Part shown: piece by piece, positions 1 to 11,479 of the stretch
Numbering within the stretch: the stretch's first letter is position 1
Layout: every line of letters begins with the position of its first letter
From: Pegea sp. RAD2-039
Taxonomy: Eukaryota > Chordata > Thaliacea > Salpida > Salpidae
Assembly: GCA_034620365.1 (NCBI GenBank)
Contig: JAQGEQ010000307.1
Location: forward strand, 62,001-126,000
Direction: 5' to 3'
Length of the DNA stretch: 64,000 nt
Position numbers and translations under genes: made by a program
The notes under the pieces: generated by a model
Told to the model about the DNA's origin: nothing
The model's database searches: none
The model's input: only the letters and a program-made list of their open reading frames with translations

Positions 1-240
1 ACTCTCAGACGCGAGATTTATAGAATGATCTCACTCTAGTTCTTGCGATTGGTATCTCAACCCTCTTAAAATTGCTGAAAGTCATAATGAAAACGTTCAG
101 AAAGTCGTTACCAAAAGGAAAAACTTCCTAAATGAGCCTCCAGTGATCAGCTATTGCCCTGTCTCCAAAAGTATTCCTAACAAGTATAACAAGTAAAGCA
201 ACGATACACACTAAACAAAACAAAGTAGAATACTGAATGA
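1..240 (-). repeat. Repeat R1, copy 1
   Basis: This stretch closely matches 15170-15430 and 19390-19640, all in the same orientation. The shared block continues into weaker similarity up to about 400. On the minus strand the copies share a reading frame that is open for 62 codons at 15202-15390; here it is interrupted. I do not recognise the encoded sequence. It may be an exon of an unknown gene or part of a mobile element. Confidence 0.6.
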
Positions 241-379
241 TGGTGGTTCATAAGGATTACTACAGCAAATTAATTTTATTTTGTGTAGTTATAATGTTTT
301 GGTTTTAGCTCATTCGAAGATGAAAGTCATAAGTATTTTTATTGGTAAGGTATTTAGTCTTGTTATTTTATATTAGTGT

Positions 380-520
380 TTTACGAACATTACAAACTTT
401 CCTGTATCTAAGTGGTTATATACTGAACCTGATGTAGCTGCTGTTCAGTTTTTAAGGTACAAATTACGTTTTTATGGAGTTGGTTAAAAGAATCAGCAAA
501 TAATATTTTTGAAAGTCCCT
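380..520 (+). pseudogene. Fragment of the WIPI-like gene (C-terminal end)
   Basis: The DNA matches the 3' part of the intact WIPI-like gene at about 18015-18130, including the stretch encoding the PVSKWFYTEADV segment and the following MELVK segment. It carries frameshifts and stops and is only about 140 bases long. It is a relic, not a gene. Repeat R1 lies just upstream, and R1 copies also flank the intact gene, so the two have probably been duplicated together. Confidence 0.6.
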
Positions 521-639
521 GCAATCTCTAAAAATACTTGGGATTATTAGTGCCTGAAGATATATTTGAAGTTTCAACGCAAAGTACAAATACAAAAATT
601 CTGAAATAATATACAAAATAACCTCGGAAGAGAGTTTTT

Positions 640-3082
640 CTACTCCGTATGCTGCAGTCTGCTAAAAGTCAATTCTAAATATCTGACGAACTAAAAAACC
701 GTGGATGAAAGAATTATGTATCAGCAGAGATTTTCATACTCAATCAGAGAGCCGGGCGAAATGAAACAATACAAAAAATAGTAAAGAAGTTCTAGCTTCC
801 TAAAGTATTATTAGCTATAGTATTAGCTGCAGCTTCACTTTACTTCAAAGCTATGTTTTGTTGTAAGTTAGATTCAAGATTCAACTTCAGTTGTAAAATA
901 ACTGAGTATATGAACATAAAAACTCTTTGAATTTAATTAGGTGGATATAAAGAAGTGCATTTTAGAGAAGTAACCATATATGGGGTAGAGCTAAAACTAT
1001 TTTCTGATCTTCTTAATTATATTTATACAAAACAAATACGAGTCAATGAAAAAATGTTGAGAAACTCATAATCGCAGATTCCTTGTATCAAATAAATGGT
1101 TTAGAGAAGTTATGTAGCAAGTAAGCTAGTTTTATAAAACAGTTACTTTTACTAGTTTTTGTAACTATTCTTTATCAATCACAGCTTTTTGGAAAGTCAA
1201 ATAGAGATTTCCAACAGCTTCGAACTGGCAAACTTTGCACAGAACTATGGATATACTGAGCTTTCAACTAAGTTTGAAAAAATTATTGGAAAAAACTTTA
1301 TAAAAGTAAGGAAATAAGAAAAGTTTTTGGCTAAAACTTTTCAAAGCGAATGATTGTTTCTACTTCATCAAACATAAATATTTATGTAATAATTATTTGC
1401 TTGGTTATTTATACTGATTTTGTTCTCTTAACATTTAAAAAGAACAAGTTTTTGTTTTATCACATGATACTTTCCAGATTTCACAAACTGAAGAATTCAA
1501 ATTACAACCAGATACTGTAATTTCTAAAATAATAACTAATGATGAGCTTCATGTGATTTCTGAATCCGAAGTATTCAATGCTCTTCTAGATTGGATCAAA
1601 TATGATTTAACTTCAAGACAACGTTGTTTAAACAAGCTAATTAAGAACGTAAGTATCTAGAAAGTGTAAAGTTGTAGACTTGTGAGTATAAAGTTGTGAT
1701 TTATCTAGGTACGATGCCATTTGACAAAACCAAAATTCATTTCTATGCAATTAGAAAATTGTGAAATAATTAGAAATACTTGTTATGAATATCTTAGCAA
1801 GGTTCTTGAAGACCTTAAAGCTTACATTCCAATTGAAAGTAAGCCAAGACAACTTAATATTCGGAAGGTAAGATTAATTAATTACAAACTTTTAAATTCA
1901 ACGACTGACATATGATGTCACAGGTGATCTACGTCATTGGTGGATCCGATAGATCTGATGATAAATAAATGAAAACTGTAAAGTTTCGGTTGTCTGAAAC
2001 GGGCTTTTGGTTTCAACTTCCAAAGATGTGTCTTCCACGTCTTTCAAGATCTGTTGTCCTCAACGGTTTCATTTATATGTTAAAGACGAATGGTGATATG
2101 GAAAGGTTAGAAACATGAAGCAAATGATGACATCATCATTGCAAACTAAATATGACATAATCACATTTCAAGATACGACCCAATTTCAAATGAGTTGAAG
2201 ACGTGCAAAAGCTTAAACCAAGAGTTTTATGACCCGAGAATGGAAGCAATACATAATGAATTGTATCTTTTTGAAACTTTGGATGATGGTAAAAGATTGA
2301 TGAAGTAAGTGATGAAATGATATTACCATCAACACTTATTTTTCCAAAAACTATTATGTTATTATAAGATATGATCCGATTACTGATGAATGGACAAAAA
2401 AAGGTTCACTAAATACACGTCGTTGTTTGTTCAATTGTGCTGTCTTCAACCGGATGTTGTACGTTGTCGGTGGTTACGAGCTCGGCCGCTCAGTTGCTCT
2501 TGTGGATCAATATGATCCACAGAGGGACGAATGGAGTTCTGTAAAATCGATGTTGACTACTCGATGGGAACCAGGTACTTGCTGATGACTCCACGATGAT
2601 CTTTTGATCTTATGATGATAACTAATTCTAAAATCATTCAAGGTGTAGTCACGCTTGGTAACTATATCTACGCCATTGGTGGTCAGAATGAAGAAGGACA
2701 TTTAAAGTCTGTTGAAAGATACGATGTCCTCAATGATAATTGGGAATTCGTAGCAAGTATGAAGTACGCAAGAGTATGCCCAAAAGCTGTTGTCTTCAAT
2801 AAGAAGATTTATGTTTTTGGTAAATTCTTTTCTTATGTTTAGAATTAAAAAAACTTTTTAATCAAAATTTTCAAGACGTTTCCAATTATTTGCAAAGTTG
2901 TGATGAGCTTGTTGTATGTTTCAGGAGGTTTTTCTGGAAGAAAAAATGTTAAAATTGTCGAATGTTACAATGAAGTAACAAACGAATGGAAAGAAGTTGC
3001 AAGAACAAAGGAAAGAATTTATCAAGCCATAGTCAGCTATCAACCATATGTACTTGGCATATGTGTAAATTCCCTATTTTAA
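640..3082 (+). pseudogene. BTB-BACK-Kelch (KLHL-like) gene, lightly damaged
   Basis: Members of this family are substrate adaptors for Cullin-3 ubiquitin ligases. BTB-like sequence lies at about 790-905 and 950-1120. BACK exons are 1185-1305, 1478-1648 and 1709-1867. Kelch exons are 1924-2105, 2173-2304, 2369-2574, 2643-2819 and 2925-3082. Kelch signatures are visible (IYAIGG, LYVVGGY, paired YD...W), and GT-AG borders keep phase throughout the 3' half. Two lesions are seen: a frameshift near 1067 in the BTB part (the expected ADSLYQINGLEKLC run is in another frame) and an in-frame TAA at 1966-1968. The BTB start is poorly defined. The lesions suggest a recent pseudogene; an unusual splice could bypass the TAA. 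The family call is firm, functionality is doubtful. Confidence 0.75.
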
Positions 3083-5470
3083 TGTAGAATTTTTAGTAGT
3101 AGACTGCTGTGAAGCTTATTTTAAGTAAAAAGTTGCTTTTGAGGTCACGTTTATTTGCTTCAAAAACATTTAGAATAAAATCAAATTGCTCATATATGAA
3201 TGTTTTCATTTTTTTTAGTTGTTTGATTGTTTGCAAATTATAAAAATGTTTTTTAGCGGTTTAAGTTTTATTTTAATCATCAAATCATATCTTGTTTGTT
3301 TCTAGTTAGTTAGAAATGAATGATAGTTCAGTTTATTACAATTTTTTGTCTAATAATAAGCAAGCTCCGTTTAAACGAAACGATTATTAACAATCTAAGA
3401 TTAAAGATAAAAGAGTAATAATAAAGAATTAAGATCACTTTTACAGAACTTTTCCTTTATTGTAACTCAGACGACCAGACGTAGTTTTGTCAAATTTTTT
3501 ATTCATAGTTACATCAGCGTCAAATTTTACTATTTTAATATCTAACAAGCCAGCATATATTTCATATTTAAAATTATAAATTAAAAATTTTTTTTGCCTG
3601 GGATAAAGATTCTTGAGTTTGATATTTTCAAACAGATTTTGTACAAAGTCTTACAAGTTTCAAATAGTCAAAATTTTAAACGTTTCTATCTAAGGTTACA
3701 ATTAAACTTTTTTCGTTCTATTAAAAAAGAAAGCTTTTGTTTCAGTTACAAATTTTGTTTTATTGGATAAAGAATTTCAACTAGATATGCATCACTTAAA
3801 TACTTTTACTAGCTAACAGTTATCCAGCTACTTTTCTTCGTAAGTAAACTTTTGATTTAAATTATTTATGCTATAACTTCAACCAGAAGATAATTATTTT
3901 GTTTTGTAAATTTTCAGATTGGTAAATTTAAATTAAATTTTGCATTATTATTTACTCACTTTTATGTAAACTTATATTAAGTCTTACAAAAATTATTTTT
4001 CTAAATTGTTATTCCAAAGAACAGTTTTTAGCTGCAGATTCTACAACTACGAAAATTTAATTGTTTTGATACCTAAAAGTCAAAAATATATTCCATATTT
4101 AGAATTCCACATTAAAAGTTTCTTGTTTGCCTGAAATAATAACCAACCTATTAAAGTACCTCTAATTGATCATACAATTTTACATCTTTTTAATTTGCAA
4201 CAAGACAGATGACTTTTTAAAAAAACAACCACAAGTCTTCGTGAGTCGATTATTTCTGTTGACCGCCTAGCCAGCAGCTTTATCAAGTACTTTGGTTCGA
4301 TAAAAACAATTCAAATTAAAGTAAAATTCCTAGTTTTTCGGTTTGAAAGTATATTTCACCTAAAGAGACTTACTCCTAGCGTTTTTCAATCAGTGTTTCA
4401 ATCAAATATTAAATTGAGCTACAGTTGCAAAAGATACGGTTGTAAACTCAGTTCTGATCAAGAATTAGATTGTATTTAGCAATCATTCAGAATTAATTGT
4501 TCTTTTATGTCTACGATGAAATCATTTACTGGATTACTTGTAATGCAGCTATTTCTTCCTTATTATGACTTACTTAAAGTCTAATATTTTTGGATTAGTT
4601 TGTTTTAATAGTAATAAAAAAACTTCAAAAAAAGTAAAAAAATTTAGGTAACATGTCTCACACTCAGTATATTTTTGTAATTTTTAAGGAAAATAAAAAA
4701 CTTTTGTTTCAAATTAGTTTTCACTTTTATTATTAGTAGATTACCAGAAACGTTAAAGTAATTTTTCTATTAAAGTTTTCTATATATTTTAGTAAACAAT
4801 AAACAAAAATTCAAGCTGTTAAGAAGATGCAGAATTGATTTAGAAAAAGTACAATTTATTTTGACTTTCGATAATTACTTAAATTTACTTTCTCAAGTAC
4901 TTTGAACATAATCAAACGCCTTGTCAGGTTTTAATTTTTGATAAAGTAAATGAGTGTTTTAACAAACCATAATACAAGCTTTCTTTACTGGATTTTATTG
5001 ATCCACTGGCTTGGAAGCAGTATGGTTGAGTATTTTGGTTCAATCAAGCACCTGGGTAGATTGCCAAATTCATAGAAAGTAAATGATCTTTCAAAAAGGA
5101 CAAACTCAATAATTTTTAGTTGTCAATTTCTATCGAGCATCTCATAAGCAACCTTCCAAAGTACTTCGAGTTGATCAAACACTTTGACATCCTTTCAACT
5201 TACGACAAGGTAGATGAATTTCAATAGGACCAAACACAAGCCTTCGTGAGCTAATTGTATTTGTCGACCGCCTCGCAAGTGGCATCATCAAGTACTTCGA
5301 TTCGATAAAATAATATTTCAAAAATAAAATTAAAGTTTTATTTGAAAAACGGAAATGGCAAATAAACAATAGATCTTCTTCTCTTAAACAGTCTCTGCAC
5401 ACAATTCTGAGTATCATCCTTCCAGCCCTAAATCTTAGTTTACAGAAGCCTACCAACATATCTTAAAAAG
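3083..5470. other. AT-rich intergenic region, no gene seen
   Basis: No convincing exon is visible in the first kilobase. From about 4.2 kb it contains degenerate repeats (annotated separately) that precede the LINE at 5.48 kb. The open stretch 5175-5459 on the minus strand lies over these repeats and has no recognisable domain. Confidence 0.5.
4196..5310. repeat. Degenerate ~110-bp repeats upstream of a LINE
   Basis: Three related segments are seen at about 4196-4312, 4917-5052 and 5143-5310. Each carries a core resembling acaagccttcgtgag, then gaccgcctcgcaag, then tcaagtacttcgattcgata, with substitutions and spacing changes. They sit directly before the endonuclease-reverse transcriptase coding region at 5.48 kb. 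Tandem 5'-UTR monomers are known in several LINE lineages, so a LINE 5' UTR is a reasonable inference, but the copies are too diverged to be sure. Confidence 0.5.
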
Positions 5471-5479
5471 CGTCAACAA

Positions 5480-8015
5480 GATGAATCTCCTATTACGTTA
5501 AGGTATGTTCTTCAACGCCCGGTGGATTATTAAACAAATTTTCCAATTTGAAAGCTATTTTGCATTCTAAAGAATTCACATTTGTTTATATTTCTGAAAC
5601 TTGGTTGAAACCGTTTTATCCTGATTCTTTTCTAATTGACGGTTATCTTTTTAGTGTTTTGCGTTGTGATAGACTGTATGATAGAGGCGGTGGTGTTTCT
5701 GTAATTTACTAAACATCACATGCACACATGATCTCTAAAACTAAGATCGATGCCATTATTTGTCCAGGTTTGAGATTATCGCTTTTGGTTTGCATTAATC
5801 AAAGAACAAATTTTCTTGTTTTATTTGTACCTACATACCACCCTCTAAAACTAATGATGGGTCACTGTTAAGGCTTTATTGAAGGCTCTGAAGAGTGTTG
5901 TGTGTACTGAGTTATCAATTTTAGGTGATTTTAATTTTAGTAAAATTGATTGGAATAACCCTAGTTGGCATTTAAGCAAATATCGTTTAACTTTGATGGT
6001 GACAATACTAATTCAGCTATTCTAAGTCATGCCCTTGTAAGCTCCTCGATGCCAATAACCTAACTGAGATGTTTAGTTTTCCGACTCAAGTTAATGGTAG
6101 TACTTTGATCGTGTTATCACATCAAAACATAAGAACATTATCTACGCTGATCAAAAAGAACATTTTGACCCGACATGCAATCATAGCATAGTTGAGCTCA
6201 AGCTCATCAAACTTTTTCTATGATCGTTAAGACTTCGAGCAAAAGGAATTTTTGTCGTTGAATTTATAACCATGTAAACAAGTTTCTTTCAGGTGTTGAC
6301 TAGATTTCTGTTTTCAGCTCTTCCGGAGACATCAATAATAAATATTTAAGGTTTGCGGACATTGTTAAGGATTCAGTCAAAAAATTCATACTTTTTTATG
6401 AAGTTGACAAAAAAACAAAATTTCCCAAACTTCTAAGGAAATTACAACATTTAAACAACCTTATATAAAGACAAACTAAAACACACCGTTCCATCAAATC
6501 TCTGTACAAAAATCTTTGTATAGTTTACAAGAAATCTATTTCTAATTTCTGTCTAGTAAGAGAAAGTGTAGTCATATTTTCACCTAAAAAGAAAACGTTA
6601 ACTAGCTTCATAAATTAAAATTTTAAGGCGAGATCTAACATACCTCCCACACTCGATAACAACAACCTGCTTGTGATGAAATCAGAGAATAAAGTTGAAT
6701 TGCTAAACAATCAAATTAATAGCGTTTTTATAACCGAAAATGGCAATACTCTTTCTATTTCCTACTTCGACATTCTTACAAACGTATCTAAGTCATATCT
6801 TGACGTAATAGTCGCTAAAGTATCTAAGGCTATTTCTTCTTAAAAATCATCAGTTTCCAACACCCCCGGTCAGATCCCAGCTTGGTTTTCAAGAAAAACT
6901 ACTTCCTCCTTATCACTACCCTTATTACTACTCTTCAAAATCACACTGAATCGAGGAAGAGTTCCACAAATTTGGAATAAAGTTATTATTACTTCAATTT
7001 ATAAAAAGGGTCTAAGAAACAACAGACAAGTTTCACTGACTTCAGTTATCTTCAGAGCTGAACAACATATCATTCACATTCATATGACCAATCATTTGAT
7101 GGAGCATTATCTAATATCTGATACCCAGCATGGTTTTGTGAAACAGAGATTTTCCCTGACTCAACATCTCACTTTTCTTAATGAGATTACAGCACGTTGT
7201 GAAAGTAATACTCCTTCTGACTTCATATATCTTAATTATGCCAAAGCGTTTGATTCTGTGCCACACAACAAGTTCATTACTGTATTAAAAAAATTGAAAT
7301 TAACAGCTTTATCCTAAACTGGATTGAAGATTACTTATCAAGTAGAATCAAGCGAACTCGTGTAGAAAAATATGTATCCACTTTTAGTCAAACCACCAGT
7401 GGTGTTCCTCAGTGATCCGTTTTGAGTCCCTTTCTTTTAGTCTTTTTTGAAGATCTCATCAGAAGATTAGTAGCAGTAGATGATGTCAGTGTGTTTGTGT
7501 ATTCAGATTACATTGAGATACTATCTTGTAATCCTTACAATCTTTCACAACTGCAAACTACACTACACACTGTATAAAACTGATCTATAAACAGGCAGCT
7601 TAGAATCCAACCCACAAAGTCTGAACCTCTAACTTGTTCTCGTAAGCCAGCTGCAGATTCTTTGAACCCTTATTCCATCAATTGAGTTATTATTTAACGA
7701 ATATCTTAGATGCTAGACCAGGACATTATTCTATCTTCTGACTTTAAATGACGCAAATATGTTTCAAAAATCTTTGGAAAATCAATCAACATTGTCTACA
7801 TTATTAAAAAGATTTTCAATTCTAAGGATTTATACTTTTCTATCAATCTTTTAAGATTCTACCTACCTTCAATTCTTGAATATAATGTCAGTACATGGAT
7901 GCCATATGATGTTAGTGATATTAAAAACATCAAATCTATTTGGGCCACATTTACGAGATTATTATGAAAGAAACGTAGTATTAAATGAGATAGTTAGAAA
8001 CATTGTACCTGCTTC
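5480..8015 (+). mobile_element. LINE family 1 (CR1/Jockey-like) ORF2, decayed
   Basis: This is a non-LTR retrotransposon ORF2 relic with endonuclease followed by reverse transcriptase. Endonuclease motifs are visible (YISETWL near 5590, RGGGVSVIY near 5690, GDFNFSKIDW near 5928). RT motifs follow (HGFVKQRFSLTQHLTF from about 7129, KAFDSVPHNK near 7243, and a mutated YADD box reading YSDY near 7500). Many stops and frameshifts break the frame; the longest intact piece is 7084-7317. The element ends abruptly near 8015, before the C-terminal part kept in the 53.9-56.2 kb copy. The part from 7134 onward is repeated in inverted orientation at the right end of the window. Confidence 0.85.
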
Positions 8016-8017
8016 TT

Positions 8018-8215
8018 GTTTGTTTATTACAATAAATGCAAAAGAGGGTGTTTGATGAGAGCACCTCTTGCTAACACACATTCTCACTAATAACATCTAT
8101 TAATCCAAAAATATAGAAAGCTAAAGATGTAACACATGACATTTCAATAGTTTTCAAAGCATATAATACTGAAGATTTACATAGAATTATAGTAAAAAAT
8201 TGATATCAGTTTAAA
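8018..8215 (-). mobile_element. LINE family 1 3' UTR, inverted against its ORF2
   Basis: On the minus strand this reads the LINE 3' end (GTGTTAGC, GAGGTGCTC, then a terminal GCATTTATTGTAATAAACAA). It matches the 3' UTR of the LINE copy at 53873-54016. Here it lies tail-first against the plus-strand ORF2 that stops near 8015, so part of the element has been inverted or two elements abut tail to end. The same junction is present in the right arm. Confidence 0.7.
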
Positions 8216-9871
8216 ACTAAAAAAAACTACTATGGTTTATTGCAAAAAGTATGTTAGCAACAAGTAAATGATCCAAATCCTTGGTAAAGATGTATCTGAT
8301 CATATCTGAGTAAAGATCATATCTGATATTAAACGAGATCTTGATGTAAATTAAATTAAACTCTTTGTTTTGGCTTAAATATAAGTCTTTTCAGTGACTT
8401 GTTTTTTAATTGTTATATCTAGAAGTACTGTCTATAACCACATATAGTCCATTTTCAACTATAGAATTAACGTCACTTTTTTACCAATCAACAGACAAAA
8501 GATTGATTGATGGAGCCAAAAGTTTGTTTTAAACATCATAATTCATAGCAATTAAAACCCAGCCGTTCTAAGGCGAGGCAGGCCTTGTTAGTAATATCAT
8601 GTTTAAAAAAAATATCTCACTTAGAATATACTTCTAAATGTAATAAGATATTAGACTAGTTTCAAAAAATCATTATAAACATCGATATAATCATTATTTT
8701 TTTGTATTTTAGAGTTTATACCAGAGAAATTGACTTTTACAACTCTTGATACTATATATTTACTGTACATAAAACTAATCAACTATTTTACATAAATATA
8801 CCTCGAAAGTTTTAAAAATTCATCGACTACTATTATGTTGCCTTGTAAAGTTAGGCTAACTCTCTTTACTAGCTTTTATTCAACAAATGTTTTTCGTGTG
8901 TCAATTACACTTATTTTAACGGTTTTGGTTTAAAGTAATTTATGAGTTTAAAGGAGTTTTAAGTATATTATGATAATAGTAAGACGTTTCAAACTGTGTT
9001 TTGTAATTAGTATTATTCTATAATATGTAAGTTTGTATCAAACGTTTGAAAAGTTGCCATTCATTATATCTAATAAACTATTTTCTTTTTTCTTATCTAT
9101 GGCTATTACCTTAAGTACTTTCAGTTTTCAGTATCGAGTGTATGTAACATTAATTTTATAAGATTTTATGTTTTCAAGATCGTTTCAAGATCTTTACTTG
9201 CATTTGATGTCATTTTAATTATCTAACTGACAAGGAGTGTTGTTTTAAATAATTCAAAAATAAATTATGAAACAAAAATCAAAATAAATAATCTTAATAC
9301 TTTATCAATCGTTAATTACCAGAAACTTCCAAGGAAAAATATCAATATTACAAGATTATAATTTGCAAATTTTGTAAAACTAAAGCAGAAACCATCGACC
9401 AAATCTTCAATTTTAGTTGTAAATTGTTTTCATGGTTTAATCATCTATTTTGTTTTTTCATTTTAGAAATCTTTTCGTCGCACTAAAGTGATTCAAAAAA
9501 GCTGCAAAAGTTACTCTTCAGTGGTTATAATAATATCTTATTTGCTTAAAAATTTATTTCTCTTACATTAAAATACTAATGTCTTGGTAATTTTAGTAGT
9601 AGTGTTCATGCAAAACCTAATTTAATTTTCAAAAGAAACAATTTAACTTCTTTTATTTCGATTTTTTAGACATATAATATCTTTGAGAGTTTTGTTTTAT
9701 TATATGTTTCTAAAATTGATTAATTCTAAAAATAGTTTTTCCATAGACTACATTTTTATTGAATTAATATAAAAATCTCAATTTGTGAATTGTGCTTTTA
9801 TGCAACTTTAGAAATTTGAATTGTGCGTTAGACTATTTTGGAAAACAGACTTACTCATAAAGTTTTTAAAC
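8216..9871. other. 5' flank of the left kinase gene
   Basis: AT-rich sequence with no recognisable exon. It is kept almost unchanged in the right arm (61261-62918), including a GC-richer patch at about 8560-8590. The kinase promoter presumably lies here, but no single element stands out. Confidence 0.5.
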
Positions 9872-10741
9872 ATGAACAAGTATGAAACTCTTAAAGAAGT
9901 TGGCGAAGGAGCATATGGAACCGTCTACAAAGCAAAGAACCAGGAAACTGGTGAAATAGTTGCTTTAAAGGAAATTCAACTTACTAAAGATGAAGGAATT
10001 CCTGGTTCACTTTTGCGTGAAATTTCTATCCTAAAAGAACTCAAACATGAAAACATTGTCAAATTAAACGAAGTGATTCAGAATGAAACAAAAATGGTTT
10101 TAGTTTTTGAATATATTAAGCAAGATTTGAGAAAGTATTTTCGAACCTGTGGTTTCCAAATAGAACCTGCCGTTACACGTTCAATAATGCTTCAGTTGTT
10201 AAAAGGTTTAGAGTTTTGTCATAGTAAAGAGATTTTACATCGCGACTTAAAGCCATCAAATTTATTAATCAATAAAAATGGCGATTTAAAGATTGCTGAT
10301 TTTGGCATGGCGAGGTCCACGGGAGTTCCTGTCCAAACATTTACATCTACAGTAGTTTCTTTATGGTACAGACCACCTGATGTACTATTTGGAGCTACAA
10401 AGTACACAACCAATATTGATATTTGGAGTGTTGGTTGTATCTTTGCTGAAATATCAAATGTTGGAACTCCTTTGTTTCCAGGTGATGATGAAGATGATCA
10501 ATTAAGTCACATATTTCGTGTCTTAGGAACTCCTACTATCAATTCTTGGCCTGGTGTTGAAAATCTTCCTAAGTACAAACCGTTTCCTACATATCAATTT
10601 AATCCTAGCTGGTCATCACTTGCACCAAACCTGTGTAGAGTTGGTCATGACCTTTTATCTAAACTGGTTGTTTGTAATCCTGATAAAAGGATAACTGCAG
10701 ATGTAGCTCTTAAACATCCTTATTTTATCAATACCTTATAA
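9872..10741 (+). CDS. CDK5-like cyclin-dependent kinase, left copy
   Basis: Predicted 289-residue Ser/Thr kinase in one open exon; the family length is about 290. The start is the ATG of MNKYETL, where the family begins; the frame is open slightly further upstream but without an ATG. Features in order: glycine loop GEGAYGTV (about 11-18, Tyr kept at the inhibitory site, Thr14 replaced by Ala), catalytic Lys in VALKEI, a cyclin-binding helix PGSLLRE corresponding to PSSALRE of CDK5, HRDLKPSN catalytic loop, DFGMAR, activation segment ending in WYRPPD, the GCIFAE helix, and C-terminal HPYF. DQL and LLGTPT-like CDK signatures are present. The family is known to act in cell-cycle or neuronal signalling with a cyclin or p35-type partner. 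Lack of introns suggests an old retrocopy or intron loss. A near-identical copy lies at 60391-61260. Confidence 0.93.
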   Translation: MNKYETLKEVGEGAYGTVYKAKNQETGEIVALKEIQLTKDEGIPGSLLREISILKELKHENIVKLNEVIQNETKMVLVFEYIKQDLRKYFRTCGFQIEPAVTRSIMLQLLKGLEFCHSKEILHRDLKPSNLLINKNGDLKIADFGMARSTGVPVQTFTSTVVSLWYRPPDVLFGATKYTTNIDIWSVGCIFAEISNVGTPLFPGDDEDDQLSHIFRVLGTPTINSWPGVENLPKYKPFPTYQFNPSWSSLAPNLCRVGHDLLSKLVVCNPDKRITADVALKHPYFINTL

Positions 10742-10930
10742 ACAATTTCACCTTTTCATAATAGTTCAATTAGTTGTGATTGATTTTTTTATATTAGTTA
10801 AAGCAAATAGAGTTAAAATTAAATTGTTAAAATTACTTTAACTTTACCTTCAAAGATAAAATACAATTTTTCCTGGGATATAACCTATAAAATATAATCA
10901 ATTATCGTAAAATTGTTATATTTTAGTTGC
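10742..10930. other. 3' flank of the left kinase gene
   Basis: AT-rich, conserved in the right arm, with several possible AATAAA-like polyadenylation signals but no distinctive feature. Confidence 0.4.
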
Positions 10931-11473
10931 TTTTTAACTTTGTACTCTTCTGTAGTTTTGAATAATCAAATAAACCATTTTATTGTTGAAATTGGCTAAT
11001 AATTTGTAAAAGCATTTTGTGGCTAGATTTAAGCTTTCGAATTGAAAAATGCTAATAATAATTTGAGAGTTTTGTAGTTTTTGGACGCAGGTATAACTTA
11101 AAGAAGTTGGTAAGGAAGTATGGCTTCTAAGAATTAAAGGTTCTTGCAACAAGGTTAAGAAGATTGACGCATTTTAGAAACAAAAGTTTGCAATTCAAAA
11201 TCAGATGATTGGGTACAATGCAAACGCCAGAGCTAAGGTCGTGGAATCAAAGATATTTGTGGAGTAATAATTCCATTGATTGAATATTGGCTTTTTGAAT
11301 GTGCAGCAAGTTGACGAAGAAAAGTTAGTACAGACTTTTTCTAGTACGTAAACCAATTTTGTATACGTGTATAGCTCTTTAAGGTTGTACAATATTGCAA
11401 AATAATTACTGTCATCTGCATATATATGAACCGTGAAATTCTGTACTGATGACGAAAACGTGTTAAACTCCAT
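10930..11473 (-). mobile_element. LINE family 1 ORF2 remnant (RT C-terminal part)
   Basis: Minus-strand frames keep an RT box IYADDSNYF near 11400-11430. They continue with sequence parallel to the post-YADD part of the other LINE copies: a TCCTFKKP stretch corresponding to the residues after KPA, then an FNQWNYYSTNIF stretch corresponding to NQYYINGSIL. Several frameshifts break it. The matching right-arm remnant is at 59650-60200 on the plus strand. Confidence 0.65.
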
Positions 11474-11479
11474 ATGCTG

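Noticed and set aside
640-3082. Viral origin of the Kelch gene
   Set aside because: Kelch proteins also occur in poxviruses, but this one is split by many GT-AG introns and has animal neighbours.
7950-8215. Twin priming as explanation of the inverted LINE part
   Set aside because: Twin priming inverts the 5' part and leaves the tail at the outer end; here the tail lies at the internal junction.
10219-10413. Minus-strand frame inside the kinase (and 60719-60913 plus)
   Set aside because: Antisense shadow of a well-supported kinase.
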